22,303 nucleotides of DNA from Acidilobaceae archaeon. Its GTDB lineage: Archaea > Thermoproteota > Thermoprotei_A > Sulfolobales > Acidilobaceae. The notes beneath the pieces are model-generated. The model had not been told where the DNA came from. It made no database searches and saw nothing but the letters and a program-made list of their open reading frames with translations. Positions 1 through 5,538 of this stretch are shown piece after piece (the stretch's first letter is position 1; every line of letters begins with the position of its first letter). The DNA is taken from NCBI GenBank assembly GCA_027044005.1, contig JALUDK010000380.1, positions 1 to 22,303 on the forward strand. The letters are read 5' to 3'. The translations under genes were made by a program, and so were the position numbers.

Positions 1-369
1 GCGTAGCAGGGCGGGGTAGGGCGCGTTAGCCTGGATGACATGGTATACCGTGCCGCCTATTGCCGGTAGGGGGTCCCCGGGCTTCCACACTATCGACTCC
101 CATAGTAGGCCTAGGGCCTCGGCCACCCGCTTCGCCGCCCGCACGTTATCCGCTATGGTCTGGCCCGGGATATGCATGAAGTAACCAACTACAGGGTCGG
201 TGCCAAGCGCATTCACCGCCGCCGCGAGCGCGGCAGCCGAATCCTTACCGCCCGAGTAAGACACGAAGACAGGCACTAGATCGTAGCGCCCCACCGCCTC
301 ACGTACCCGGGTTTCTGCCCTACTAGCCAGGGCCTGGGGTAGCCCGACGAGCTCGGCCAGGCTAACCAT
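1..369 (-). CDS. PP-loop ATPase, PAPS-reductase-like (3' end cut off by window)
   Basis: The 123 visible residues contain an N-type PP-loop, SYSGGKDS at about residues 37-44, after a hydrophobic strand (VPVFV). The following helix and the segment with HIPGQT and DNVRAAKRVAEALG fit the PAPS reductase/adenylyl-transferring superfamily, which binds ATP and adenylates its substrate. The ATG overlaps the stop of the DpdA-like gene and has the SD site GGGGGTGA seven bases upstream, so the two are probably translated together. Known: PP-loop enzymes include PAPS reductase, QueC and DndC. Inference: beside a DNA transglycosylase, this one may help make or decorate the inserted base rather than assimilate sulfate. 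The C-terminal part, which would tell the subfamilies apart, lies outside the window. Family call is firm; substrate unknown. Confidence 0.85.
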   Translation of the reverse strand, partial: MVSLAELVGLPQALASRAETRVREAVGRYDLVPVFVSYSGGKDSAAALAAAVNALGTDPVVGYFMHIPGQTIADNVRAAKRVAEALGLLWESIVWKPGDPLPAIGGTVYHVIQANAPYPALLR

Positions 370-1180
370 CCCCTATCACCCCCGCTTGGAGCCTCAGCCT
401 CTCCCGCATGCTCCTGGGGAGAGGCGGTATCTCAATGATGTCAGAATACTTATGGATGAAGGAGAGAAACAGGTAGACACGCTCCTGCCCGTTCCACGCC
501 GAGGAGCCGCCCGGCGCCCGCGGCTTGGTCCACGCCGTGCTGTCCCACGAGTCGATGTAGTGTTTTGCGCGGCGCACGCAACTAGCCGCCGGGCCGAACA
601 CGTGCACCCGGACCCGGTGCCTCAGGCCGTGCCTTAGCAGCCAGCTGTGGGCTAGGCGCAGGGTCTCGGCTATCGTCTTGCAGTCCCTGTTAACGCAGAG
701 GTTGGCTATCGCTACGAGGCGGCCCGTCAGGGGGACATTGTGCTCCCGCAGGAGCTCTAGGCTCCGGACTATGCTGCCGGGCCGCATCCACTTGCCCTGC
801 ACTGGTATGGCCCAGTCCGCGTCGGGGTAGTTCTCCAGAGCGTGTCTGACGCTCTCAACCGTGCGCTCAATATTGTCGGGCCACCTGCCAGGGCAGTAGT
901 CGTCCGGGTAGTCGCTCGGCACGACCCAGACCTCGGCCCAAGGCGCAATCCTCAGTACCCGGTAGTACAGGGCGTAGAGGCGGTGGTTGTTCGCTCTGTA
1001 CCCGCCCGGATAATCAGGCACGCGGCAGTCCCGGAGACGCTCCACGCCGCTGTCGATGATAATGCTCTCGATGATGCCGCGGTAGCGCGTGATGTAGCGT
1101 ATTCCGGGCCCCGGGCTGTTCGCATTGATAAGGACGTAGGGATATGGTATTTCGCTAGGCGGCAGGGTGTAGAAGCGCAC
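362..1180 (-). CDS. dpdA: DpdA-like DNA-guanine transglycosylase (TGT superfamily)
   Basis: Predicted to exchange guanine in DNA for a 7-deazaguanine base such as preQ0. The 272-residue protein shows the TGT/DpdA landmarks in order: IIIDSG at about 40-45 (place of the first catalytic Asp motif), VVPSDYPDD at 86-94, the IPVQG strand at 125-129, VAIANLC at about 156-162, HVFG at 193-196, and DSWDSTAW at 210-217, a hallmark of the DpdA branch with the nucleophile Asp. It lacks the C-terminal tRNA-binding PUA domain of archaeal TGT, which argues for a DNA substrate. I chose GTG at 1180 because GGTGATC lies five bases upstream; an ATG at 1195 is an alternative. It follows the zinc/RHH gene (stop inside the SD site) and overlaps the PP-loop gene. 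No preQ0 synthesis genes (QueC, QueD, QueE, FolE) are visible here, so the base would come from host archaeosine metabolism. The base inserted is inference. Confidence 0.8.
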   Translation of the reverse strand: MRFYTLPPSEIPYPYVLINANSPGPGIRYITRYRGIIESIIIDSGVERLRDCRVPDYPGGYRANNHRLYALYYRVLRIAPWAEVWVVPSDYPDDYCPGRWPDNIERTVESVRHALENYPDADWAIPVQGKWMRPGSIVRSLELLREHNVPLTGRLVAIANLCVNRDCKTIAETLRLAHSWLLRHGLRHRVRVHVFGPAASCVRRAKHYIDSWDSTAWTKPRAPGGSSAWNGQERVYLFLSFIHKYSDIIEIPPLPRSMRERLRLQAGVIGDG

Positions 1181-1185
1181 GGCGA

Positions 1186-1551
1186 TCACCCCCATATCTT
1201 GATTCTCTTTGTTACGATCGGCCTCTTCTCACGCTCGCCCTCTATGTATGCCCTTATCGCGGCGCGTATCAGCTCGCTCTTGCTCAGCCGCTTCTGCTTA
1301 GCAATACGCTCGAGCATCCAGAGCAGGTCATCGTCCACCTTGAAGCTAACCACACGCACTCCAAACTCACCCCACCTAACCTTACCAACCTCACCCCGGA
1401 GCTCGGGGAGCTCCGGGTCTATGGAGTCGAGGAAGCGGGAGAGCTTCTCGACACGAGCACGTAACTCGCGGGGCCTGCCCGTGTAGAGCCGGCCCCCGCA
1501 GTAGGGGCAGGTAAAAACGATGAGGCCCGGCCCAAACCCCTTCCTAGCCAT
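1186..1551 (-). CDS. Zinc-knuckle plus ribbon-helix-helix DNA-binding protein
   Basis: The 121-residue protein has an N-terminal CPYCGG (Cys 15 and 18), a single CxxC zinc-knuckle-like pair, then a charged helix and a C-terminal ribbon-helix-helix domain: strand VRVVSFKVDD, then DLLWMLERIAKQ and SKSELIRAAIRAYIEG. RHH proteins dimerise and bind operator DNA through the strand. With only one Cys pair, zinc could be shared between monomers of the dimer. ATG at 1551 is preferred over the in-frame start at 1566 because GGTGG lies five bases upstream. It lies between the AcrIII-1 gene and the DpdA gene in one operon. It may regulate the operon or guide the modification enzyme to DNA; nothing in the sequence decides between these. 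Confidence 0.78.
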   Translation of the reverse strand: MARKGFGPGLIVFTCPYCGGRLYTGRPRELRARVEKLSRFLDSIDPELPELRGEVGKVRWGEFGVRVVSFKVDDDLLWMLERIAKQKRLSKSELIRAAIRAYIEGEREKRPIVTKRIKIWG

Positions 1552-1559
1552 GCTCCCAC

Positions 1560-1955
1560 CTAGCACGGGCCATAGTACACGGCGTAGAACGCTAGCTTGT
1601 CCTGCCTGAGTAGCTGCACTATCTCGTCGTAGTCTAGTATCCTGCCCTCGGGCAGCCGCACCCTAGGCTGTATAACGTATACAACATCGTGGGGCTCCAA
1701 CGTTATCATCTTACGCTCACAGACTAGCCCCGCGGGCTCGTCCACAATCGCGAACATCTCCAGCAGATATCTTACTAGCCTGGCTGTGCCTGCGTGGCCT
1801 ATAGCACAGTCTACTCCCACAGTCTTCAGGTGGTAGTGTAGCCCCTCTAGCCACTTCTCAGCGTTCTCCCTAGCCACACACAGCTGTGCAACCTGCTCCT
1901 CAGAGAGAGGGAGCATGTTTAGACTGAACGCGTTCGCGAGGTACACCCTACCCAC
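1560..1955 (-). CDS. acrIII-1: AcrIII-1 family anti-CRISPR ring nuclease (DUF1874)
   Basis: Recognised from the DUF1874 pattern known from Sulfolobus viruses (SIRV gp29, STIV B116): N-terminal VYLANAFSLNML, central IGHAGTARLV, and the C-terminal block YVIQPRVRLPEGRI followed by a DYDEIVQLL helix. Known: this family cleaves cyclic tetra-adenylate (cA4), the messenger of type III CRISPR systems, and so shuts off Csx1/Can1-type effectors. The catalytic His matches His54 here (IGHAG), and the conserved Glu of the R-L-x-E-G loop matches Glu103. At 131 residues it is slightly longer than the viral homologues (about 115) because of an insertion around residues 20-48. GTG at 1955 has GGTGAG five bases upstream; GTG at 1964 lacks an SD site. 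It is co-transcribed with the DNA-modification genes, which suggests an anti-defence operon. Confidence 0.9.
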   Translation of the reverse strand: MGRVYLANAFSLNMLPLSEEQVAQLCVARENAEKWLEGLHYHLKTVGVDCAIGHAGTARLVRYLLEMFAIVDEPAGLVCERKMITLEPHDVVYVIQPRVRLPEGRILDYDEIVQLLRQDKLAFYAVYYGPC

Positions 1956-2181
1956 TCCTCTCACCCCGCTTACTATTAATGAGGAGAAAGCGCCTGACGA
2001 GCGCTGTGGCCCTGGTGGGGTCTGTGGTGGCGAAGCCGGGGCCCTCTATCACGATCTCCTCGGTCTCGCCGGGAACTAGCTCGACTTGGACTCCTGGGTG
2101 GCGGAACAGTGTGGCGAGCCGCCTCGCACGCTCCTCGAGGCCCCCGGGATACCAGATATGCACAGTCACCCTGCCAGTCAT
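1948..2181 (-). CDS. Small hypothetical protein, alpha/beta
   Basis: I do not recognise this 77-residue protein. It begins with a beta strand (GRVTVHIWYPGG), then a charged helix (EERARRLATLFRH), two strands (VQVELVPG and EEIVIEGPGF) and a C-terminal helix (ATALVRRFLL): a compact beta-alpha-beta-beta-alpha layout, perhaps ferredoxin-like. ATG at 2181 overlaps the upstream stop as ATGA and has GGTGAG five bases before it, so the much longer N-terminal extension that is open in this frame is rejected. It is the middle gene between the putative nuclease and AcrIII-1. A role in anti-defence is only implied by position. Confidence 0.7.
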   Translation of the reverse strand: MTGRVTVHIWYPGGLEERARRLATLFRHPGVQVELVPGETEEIVIEGPGFATTDPTRATALVRRFLLINSKRGERSG

Positions 2182-2768
2182 GCTCTCACCCCTAGGGCTT
2201 TGGAGAGGATGCTGCGGGAGACAGCGGCGTAGGTGCGTAGCCAGTTGAAGAAGCTCTCCCGCCTCACCCAGCGGTCTGGTGGAGTACAGTAGACCTCGCG
2301 CTCGTCCTCTACCAGCTTGCACGTCTTAACGTAGGGGGCCTCGAGGTTCCTGGCCAGCCAGTCGTAGTGGAGCCACCTGTCCCTGCCGCTGGGCGTTATG
2401 AACACGCTCCACACCGAGAACAGCACCCGGTACTTCCGGGCCTTACGCAGCTTCCAGCTCCCCACACACTTGAGGTGGCTCTCCCCGTCCTGGCAACTGA
2501 GCCGCTTGTACTCCCTAGTCCCGGTGACCTCGATGAACACGACCGGCCTATCCAGCTCGTCGACCACTAGGATGTCGAAAGCCTCAAGGAGATCCTGGTA
2601 GGAGCGCGGTATGAGCTCGGAGCTCCCAGCACCTAGCCCCGTGAGCACAGCGCGATAGCGCGGGTAGAACACCGTGTTGAGCAGGCCGAGAACGTAGAGC
2701 TCCCGTGCGTTGCTAACCGGCCACTGGTCACGATATCTTAATTTAAAGAAGGTGGGCCGCGAGGTCAT
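2178..2768 (-). CDS. Putative PD-(D/E)XK-type nuclease
   Basis: The 196-residue protein has the core pattern of a restriction-endonuclease-like fold: an N-terminal helix region, then FDILVVDE with Asp65, a turn, and VVFIEVTGT with Glu80, followed by a basic stretch (REYKR) and several further strands (YRVLFSVWSVFIT). The usual lysine of E-x-K is replaced by Thr in the E-V-T motif, so activity is uncertain. Similar D...E-V-T arrangements occur in divergent members. Starts with ATG at 2768, overlapping the previous stop (ATGA), with GGTGA six bases upstream; GTG at 2786 has no SD site. Beside a DNA-modification enzyme it could be an element-borne nuclease sparing modified DNA, but that is inference. 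Alternative: a non-catalytic homologue of unknown use. Confidence 0.55.
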   Translation of the reverse strand: MTSRPTFFKLRYRDQWPVSNARELYVLGLLNTVFYPRYRAVLTGLGAGSSELIPRSYQDLLEAFDILVVDELDRPVVFIEVTGTREYKRLSCQDGESHLKCVGSWKLRKARKYRVLFSVWSVFITPSGRDRWLHYDWLARNLEAPYVKTCKLVEDEREVYCTPPDRWVRRESFFNWLRTYAAVSRSILSKALGVRA

Positions 2769-2992
2769 GCCCTTGTCACCCCGCACTTTTCTTCTTTCTC
2801 TTGAATTTTAAGACATAGTTTTTCAAGCTCTTCCCGCGGTAAATGCAGCTCGATTAGTATGTCTTCGCCGTTGTCGTTCTCTTCGTCCTCGACAACCACA
2901 AGTACTATTTCGTACTCGTCTTCATCATCAATATATTCCAGCCACTTTACATAAGCAGCATATAAAACATAGTAGTCCTTCTTCACAGCCAC
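2765..2992 (-). CDS. Small acidic hypothetical protein
   Basis: An unrecognised protein of 75 residues, strongly acidic in the middle (IDDEDEYEI, then VVVEDEEND), with a short basic N-terminus and a C-terminal Lys/Glu helix (EELEKLCLKIQEKEEK). Base composition is more AT-rich than its operon neighbours, which suggests a different origin. GTG at 2992 is preceded by GGGGTGAC six bases upstream. The stop overlaps the nuclease start (ATGA). Its acidity recalls DNA-mimic anti-restriction or anti-CRISPR proteins, and it lies in an apparent anti-defence operon, but no specific family can be assigned. Confidence 0.65.
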   Translation of the reverse strand: MAVKKDYYVLYAAYVKWLEYIDDEDEYEIVLVVVEDEENDNGEDILIELHLPREELEKLCLKIQEKEEKCGVTRA

Positions 2993-3006
2993 AACCAGTC
3001 ACCCCC
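2988..3006 (-). repeat. 19-bp start-region repeat, copy 1
   Basis: Same 19-bp sequence as at 8246-8264, here across the SD site and GTG start of the small acidic gene ending at 2992. The encoded proteins share no likeness beyond the first codons, so the shared DNA may come from recombination between ribosome-binding regions. Confidence 0.75.
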
Positions 3007-3358
3007 TGCCGCAGGCGTAGTACTCTGCTGTCGTCGCGATCTCTGTGACAGTGTCGTGTACTGTTCGTGTGCGCTCGACGCACGCGTCTGCGGCGTCGCC
3101 GTCTGTCCTCACGCATATCTGGAACTCTACGCCGCCGATGACAGCGTCGACGCCGTACTTGCCCTCGCCGTAGTCCTCGACGTGAGTGATTACTACTGGC
3201 GGGTCGTTAAGCGTCAGCAGCCTCGCAAGCCTGAACACGGCGTTAATCGGCTTGCCCGTGTCGAGCCGGGCGCAGAGCCTGCCACGCCCGTCGATGAAGA
3301 CCGGCTCCTCGCCTATCCACCACCCAACAACTACCCGCTCAACCGCTTCCTGCGCCAT
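2999..3358 (-). CDS. Hypothetical protein, mostly beta
   Basis: An unrecognised 119-residue protein. It starts with a short helix (AQEAVERVVVGWWIG), followed by strands that include PVFIDGRGRLCARLDTG, a helix (NAVFRLARLLTL), then PVVITHVEDYGEGKYG and VDAVIGGVEFQICVRT, and ends in a Thr-rich tail with a terminal CGRG. No membrane segment or catalytic motif is evident. ATG at 3358 has the SD site GGGGTGA, and that TGA is also the stop of the RHH gene upstream, so translation is likely coupled. It is the second gene of the leftward operon. Confidence 0.68.
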   Translation of the reverse strand: MAQEAVERVVVGWWIGEEPVFIDGRGRLCARLDTGKPINAVFRLARLLTLNDPPVVITHVEDYGEGKYGVDAVIGGVEFQICVRTDGDAADACVERTRTVHDTVTEIATTAEYYACGRG

Positions 3359-3363
3359 CCTGT

Positions 3364-3633
3364 TCACCCCCCAACCTCGGCCTCAGCTGGCTTGACTGCG
3401 GCGATGATGGTGTCGAGCTGCTCTGCCAGCTCCCTGTCGTGCTTGAACACCTTCACCAGGCAGTCCTCAGCAACATCTGGGTGCTCCAGCATGACTAGCA
3501 GTAGCCTCGCTCCGAGCTCGTAGAGCTCGCTCTTGGTCGCCGGAGCGCCCAGGGTCTTCAGGCGCAGGGAAAGAACGTGAAGCCTCAGGTCCACCTCGGG
3601 GTCCACGTAGACCCCCACGGCCTTCCGGCCCAC
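3364..3633 (-). CDS. Ribbon-helix-helix regulator, first gene of the leftward operon
   Basis: An 89-residue protein with an N-terminal RHH-like segment: strand KAVGVYVDPE, helix VDLRLHVLSLRLKTLG, then ATKSELYELGARLLLVML. The C-terminal half is an acidic helical region (DRELAEQLDTIIAAV), possibly for oligomerisation. GTG at 3633 is preferred because GAGGTGG lies five bases upstream; a GTG at 3642 is also open. As the promoter-proximal gene, next to the palindrome AATTAGCTAATT, it is a good candidate autoregulator of the anti-defence operon; the same core sits before the second RHH gene near 5.2 kb. DNA binding is a family inference; target and effect are not shown. Confidence 0.75.
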   Translation of the reverse strand: MGRKAVGVYVDPEVDLRLHVLSLRLKTLGAPATKSELYELGARLLLVMLEHPDVAEDCLVKVFKHDRELAEQLDTIIAAVKPAEAEVGG

Positions 3634-3743
3634 GCAAACCACCTCACTAGCCTATCAGTCAATTAGCTAATTAGTCATAAGGGGGTAAAAAGCTTTCATG
3701 CTAGCCAGCAAACCAGAAAACACCGAGGAAGAGGGGCGGAAGG
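3634..3743. promoter_or_regulatory. Divergent promoter with AATTAGCTAATT palindrome
   Basis: This 110-bp gap separates the leftward operon from the rightward gene at 3744. It holds a perfect 12-bp palindrome AATTAGCTAATT at 3661-3672 and an AT-rich TATA-like block (GTAAAAAGCTTT, 3685-3696) about 26 bases upstream of the palindrome for leftward transcription, so the palindrome would cover the leftward start site, the position expected for a repressor operator. The core TTAGCTAATTAG (3663-3674) recurs exactly at 5201-5212. Promoter assignment is from sequence pattern only. Confidence 0.6.
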
Positions 3744-4082
3744 ATGGCTAGAGCAGATAGGTGTAAGCAGGTTCGAGCGCAGGCCTACAGGTATGCCATG
3801 CAAGCATTGAAGGTGTTCCCAGAGGATACCAGGAAACTGATTGCTGGGCTCCTGGCCACGTCCACGTGCAGGGGGCTACGCGGGCTCAAGGAATACATTG
3901 AGTGGCATAGGCTGAAGTGGCGGATCGAGAGGGAAGGAGAGGACCCCGCCGAGGTCTACAGGAAAATAGAGGAGATGATATGCGGGTGCGAGCGCGGCCC
4001 CCTACTCTTCGCCCTGGAAGCCATCACCGCCTTCCTGCTGGGAGTGCTGGCAGGCTATGTGCTCCACGCTATCCTAGGATGA
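3744..4082 (+). CDS. Small tail-anchored membrane protein
   Basis: An unrecognised 112-residue protein: a basic, helical N-terminal region with four Cys residues (Cys7, Cys42, Cys80, Cys82), a charged helix around EYIEWHRLKWRIEREGE, and a single C-terminal membrane helix (about 85-109, LLFALEAITAFLLGVLAGYV). The protein is probably cytoplasmic with a C-terminal anchor. ATG is preceded by a GGGGCGGAAGG purine tract. Its last 14 bases overlap the end of a convergent gene that also encodes a tail-anchored protein, and both end Ile-Leu-Gly-stop through the same palindrome ATCCTAGGAT. It is the only rightward gene in this stretch. Confidence 0.7.
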   Translation: MARADRCKQVRAQAYRYAMQALKVFPEDTRKLIAGLLATSTCRGLRGLKEYIEWHRLKWRIEREGEDPAEVYRKIEEMICGCERGPLLFALEAITAFLLGVLAGYVLHAILG

Positions 4083-4335
4083 ACCCCACAACAACACCAG
4101 CGGCCAGCGAGGCGGAGAGCAACAACCAGCGGAGCACATCGAGCCGCCTCGGCCGCAGATACAGCACTATCCCAGCAGCCTGCCCCGCCCTACGCCTATA
4201 CTCCTCAACAGTCTCCAGCACCTGCTGCTTACACAAGCACTCCCCCAGCTCGTGCTCCAGCCTAGCACGTAGAGCGTCGAAGGCCGCCTCAACAACGAGG
4301 TTCCCAAGCCTTACATTATCCGTCCTCTCACTCAC
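4069..4335 (-). CDS. Small tail-anchored membrane protein
   Basis: An unrecognised 88-residue protein with a helical, charged N-terminal part (LGNLVVEAAFDALRARLEHE), a Cys-Leu-Cys pair, a basic stretch, and a C-terminal membrane helix (about 66-87, WLLLSASLAAGVVVGFILG). The plan (soluble helices plus C-terminal anchor) mirrors the convergent gene at 3744-4082. GTG start with GGTGA six bases upstream; the SD site lies in the end of the preceding gene, and the genes overlap by eight bases. It is the last gene of the three-gene operon led by the RHH gene at 5181. Function unknown. Confidence 0.7.
   Translation of the reverse strand: MSERTDNVRLGNLVVEAAFDALRARLEHELGECLCKQQVLETVEEYRRRAGQAAGIVLYLRPRRLDVLRWLLLSASLAAGVVVGFILG
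4071..4080. repeat. ATCCTAGGAT palindrome coding Ile-Leu-Gly on both strands
   Basis: A perfect 10-bp palindrome at the shared 3' ends of two convergent genes. Read rightward it gives ATC CTA GGA then TGA; read leftward it gives ATC CTA GGA then TAG. Both membrane proteins therefore end with the same three residues. It may be chance at a short overlap or a mark of how the gene ends met. Confidence 0.6.
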
Positions 4336-4687
4336 GCTCGCTCACCTCGCAATCAAGGCACCAGTCAATTCTGTCCCTAACACGCAATGCGAGAACGACT
4401 AGCACAATACCCCACAAAGCAATAACACCAGTATAGACGTAGATCCATGCACCCAGCGGGTCGGGCATGCTCCTGCATGGCTCCACTTCAAGCCTGCTAG
4501 GCATCAGCGCGTTCAACAAATACAAGAACAGTACATAGCCCGCTAGTAGGCCGGCCACCCAGCGATAATAACTGTCTACAGACACCCTACCCCTCGGCAA
4601 CACAAATCCCACACCAAGCCTCGGAAAGAGTATTGAACCCAGGATGCCAAGAACGCCCGCTATAAGTATGGCCAAGCCGGGCTCCAC
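4328..4687 (-). CDS. Membrane protein, three predicted helices
   Basis: An unrecognised 119-residue integral membrane protein. Hydrophobic segments lie at about 5-30 (LAILIAGVLGILGSILF), 43-63 (WVAGLLAGYVLFLYLLNAL) and 80-102 (AWIYVYTGVIALWGIVLVVLAL). A loop with PCRSMPDP lies between the second and third; the charged C-terminal tail holds CLDC. GTG start with GGTGA seven bases upstream, just after the RHH gene's stop. It belongs to the operon of the RHH protein and the tail-anchored protein. Possibly an envelope or host-membrane protein; no family assigned. Confidence 0.72.
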   Translation of the reverse strand: MEPGLAILIAGVLGILGSILFPRLGVGFVLPRGRVSVDSYYRWVAGLLAGYVLFLYLLNALMPSRLEVEPCRSMPDPLGAWIYVYTGVIALWGIVLVVLALRVRDRIDWCLDCEVSERE

Positions 4688-4689
4688 TC

Positions 4690-5181
4690 CTAGTTCACCC
4701 CCTCGAGGAGACGGTCAAGGATCTTGGTCGCCTTGAGGACGCGCTGCCGCAGTACCTGCCTGCCCTTCCCGTGGAAGTGCTGCTCAGCGTATGTTACAAG
4801 CGTCTCCAGCAACTGCTTTATCTCCTGAATATCTTCCTGTTTAATATTAATGTTGATCGTAGGCTTGACCTCGTTTTTATTGTTGTTAATATTGAGGTTC
4901 ACGATGGGGCTCTGGATCACCACCCTACCAGCCTGGATCTCGGGGCTCTGTGAAAGCAAGCCCCACGCTATGCTGATAGCCACGCGAATGGCGGCACTCT
5001 TGCTCGGCATGCCTGTTATGCGCTGTATGATCATGATCATAGCTTCCTCTTCAGGGCTGAAGCGTATGCTAGTTGGCGAGCCTTTTCGCCTTAGGAGCTC
5101 GAGGGCCAGCCTCTTCTTCTCCTCTTCCAAGCTTGTACTACGTACTACGTTGTAGTACACGCCCCCAGAAGGCTCTCTCAC
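4690..5181 (-). CDS. Ribbon-helix-helix regulator with Asn-rich linker and coiled C-terminus
   Basis: The protein (163 residues from GTG 5181) has a charged N-terminal helix, an RHH-like core (TSIRFSPEEEAMIMIIQRI, then SKSAAIRVAISIAWGLL), a beta/Asn-rich linker with alternating Asn-Ile (IVNLNINNNKN, TININIKQ) and a C-terminal helical region (DIQEIKQLLETLVTYAEQHF, then RQRVLKATKILDRLLEG) suited to oligomerisation. The SD is GGTGAGAGG; TTG at 5199 or 5187 are alternative starts. The promoter contains AGCTAATTAGCT, matching the palindrome before the other RHH gene, so one protein may control both operons and the divergent wHTH cluster. RHH call is by pattern; the linker is unusual. Confidence 0.75.
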   Translation of the reverse strand: MREPSGGVYYNVVRSTSLEEEKKRLALELLRRKGSPTSIRFSPEEEAMIMIIQRITGMPSKSAAIRVAISIAWGLLSQSPEIQAGRVVIQSPIVNLNINNNKNEVKPTININIKQEDIQEIKQLLETLVTYAEQHFHGKGRQVLRQRVLKATKILDRLLEGVN

Positions 5182-5271
5182 ATCCAACCTCTCACCCAAG
5201 TTAGCTAATTAGCTTAATAGCGCGTTAATCCCTAATATGTGTTACTGCCATGGTAGAGTATGGTGCAGTCC
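5182..5271. promoter_or_regulatory. Divergent promoter with AGCTAATTAGCT palindrome
   Basis: The gap between the leftward RHH operon and the rightward wHTH cluster contains the perfect palindrome AGCTAATTAGCT at 5203-5214, part of TTAGCTAATTAG shared with the 3.66-kb promoter. AT-rich TATA-like blocks lie beside it (CTTAATAG at 5213-5220 rightward; CATATTAG leftward on the other strand near 5232-5239). The palindrome lies where it could block both promoters. Functional role inferred. Confidence 0.6.
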
Positions 5272-5538
5272 ATGCCGAGAAGCGCAGAGTACAGCTTGCA
5301 GATCGCGTTTGACATGCTAAAAGCCCTACTTGCCTATGAGCAAACAGGCCGGGCTCCTAGCACCTACGAGCTATCACAGTTCATGAGGCGTGATCAGAGC
5401 GTCGTTATACGTTACAGGAACATACTCGAGAAGCTCGGGCTGGTCGAGGTAGTCCCCGATGGTCCCCGCAACCTCGTGCGGCTAACACCGGTGGGCCGAT
5501 GTATTGCTGAATGCCTCACAGATAGGGGGAAGGATTAA
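5272..5538 (+). CDS. Winged-helix DNA-binding protein, paralog 1 of 4, with CxxxC
   Basis: An 88-residue winged-helix protein. After a first helix (EYSLQIAFDMLKALLAYEQ) come the helix-turn-helix (PSTYELSQFM, then DQSVVIRYRNILEKLGLVEV), the wing (VPDGPRNLVRLTPVGR) and a C-terminal helix with CIAEC. The wHTH plan and the CxxxC are shared with the next three genes, so these are tandem duplicates. ATG at 5272 is favoured over ATG 5260 because GGTG lies six bases upstream and the N-terminus then matches the paralogs. It is promoter-proximal, facing the RHH gene across the palindrome. Probably a transcription factor; ligand and target unknown. Confidence 0.85.
   Translation: MPRSAEYSLQIAFDMLKALLAYEQTGRAPSTYELSQFMRRDQSVVIRYRNILEKLGLVEVVPDGPRNLVRLTPVGRCIAECLTDRGKD

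Noticed and set aside
842..1486. Plus-strand open frame of 214 codons
   Set aside because: It lies opposite the DpdA-like and zinc/RHH genes, has Arg/Ala/Val-rich then Ser/Arg-rich composition typical of antisense frames in GC-rich DNA, and no SD site or motif.
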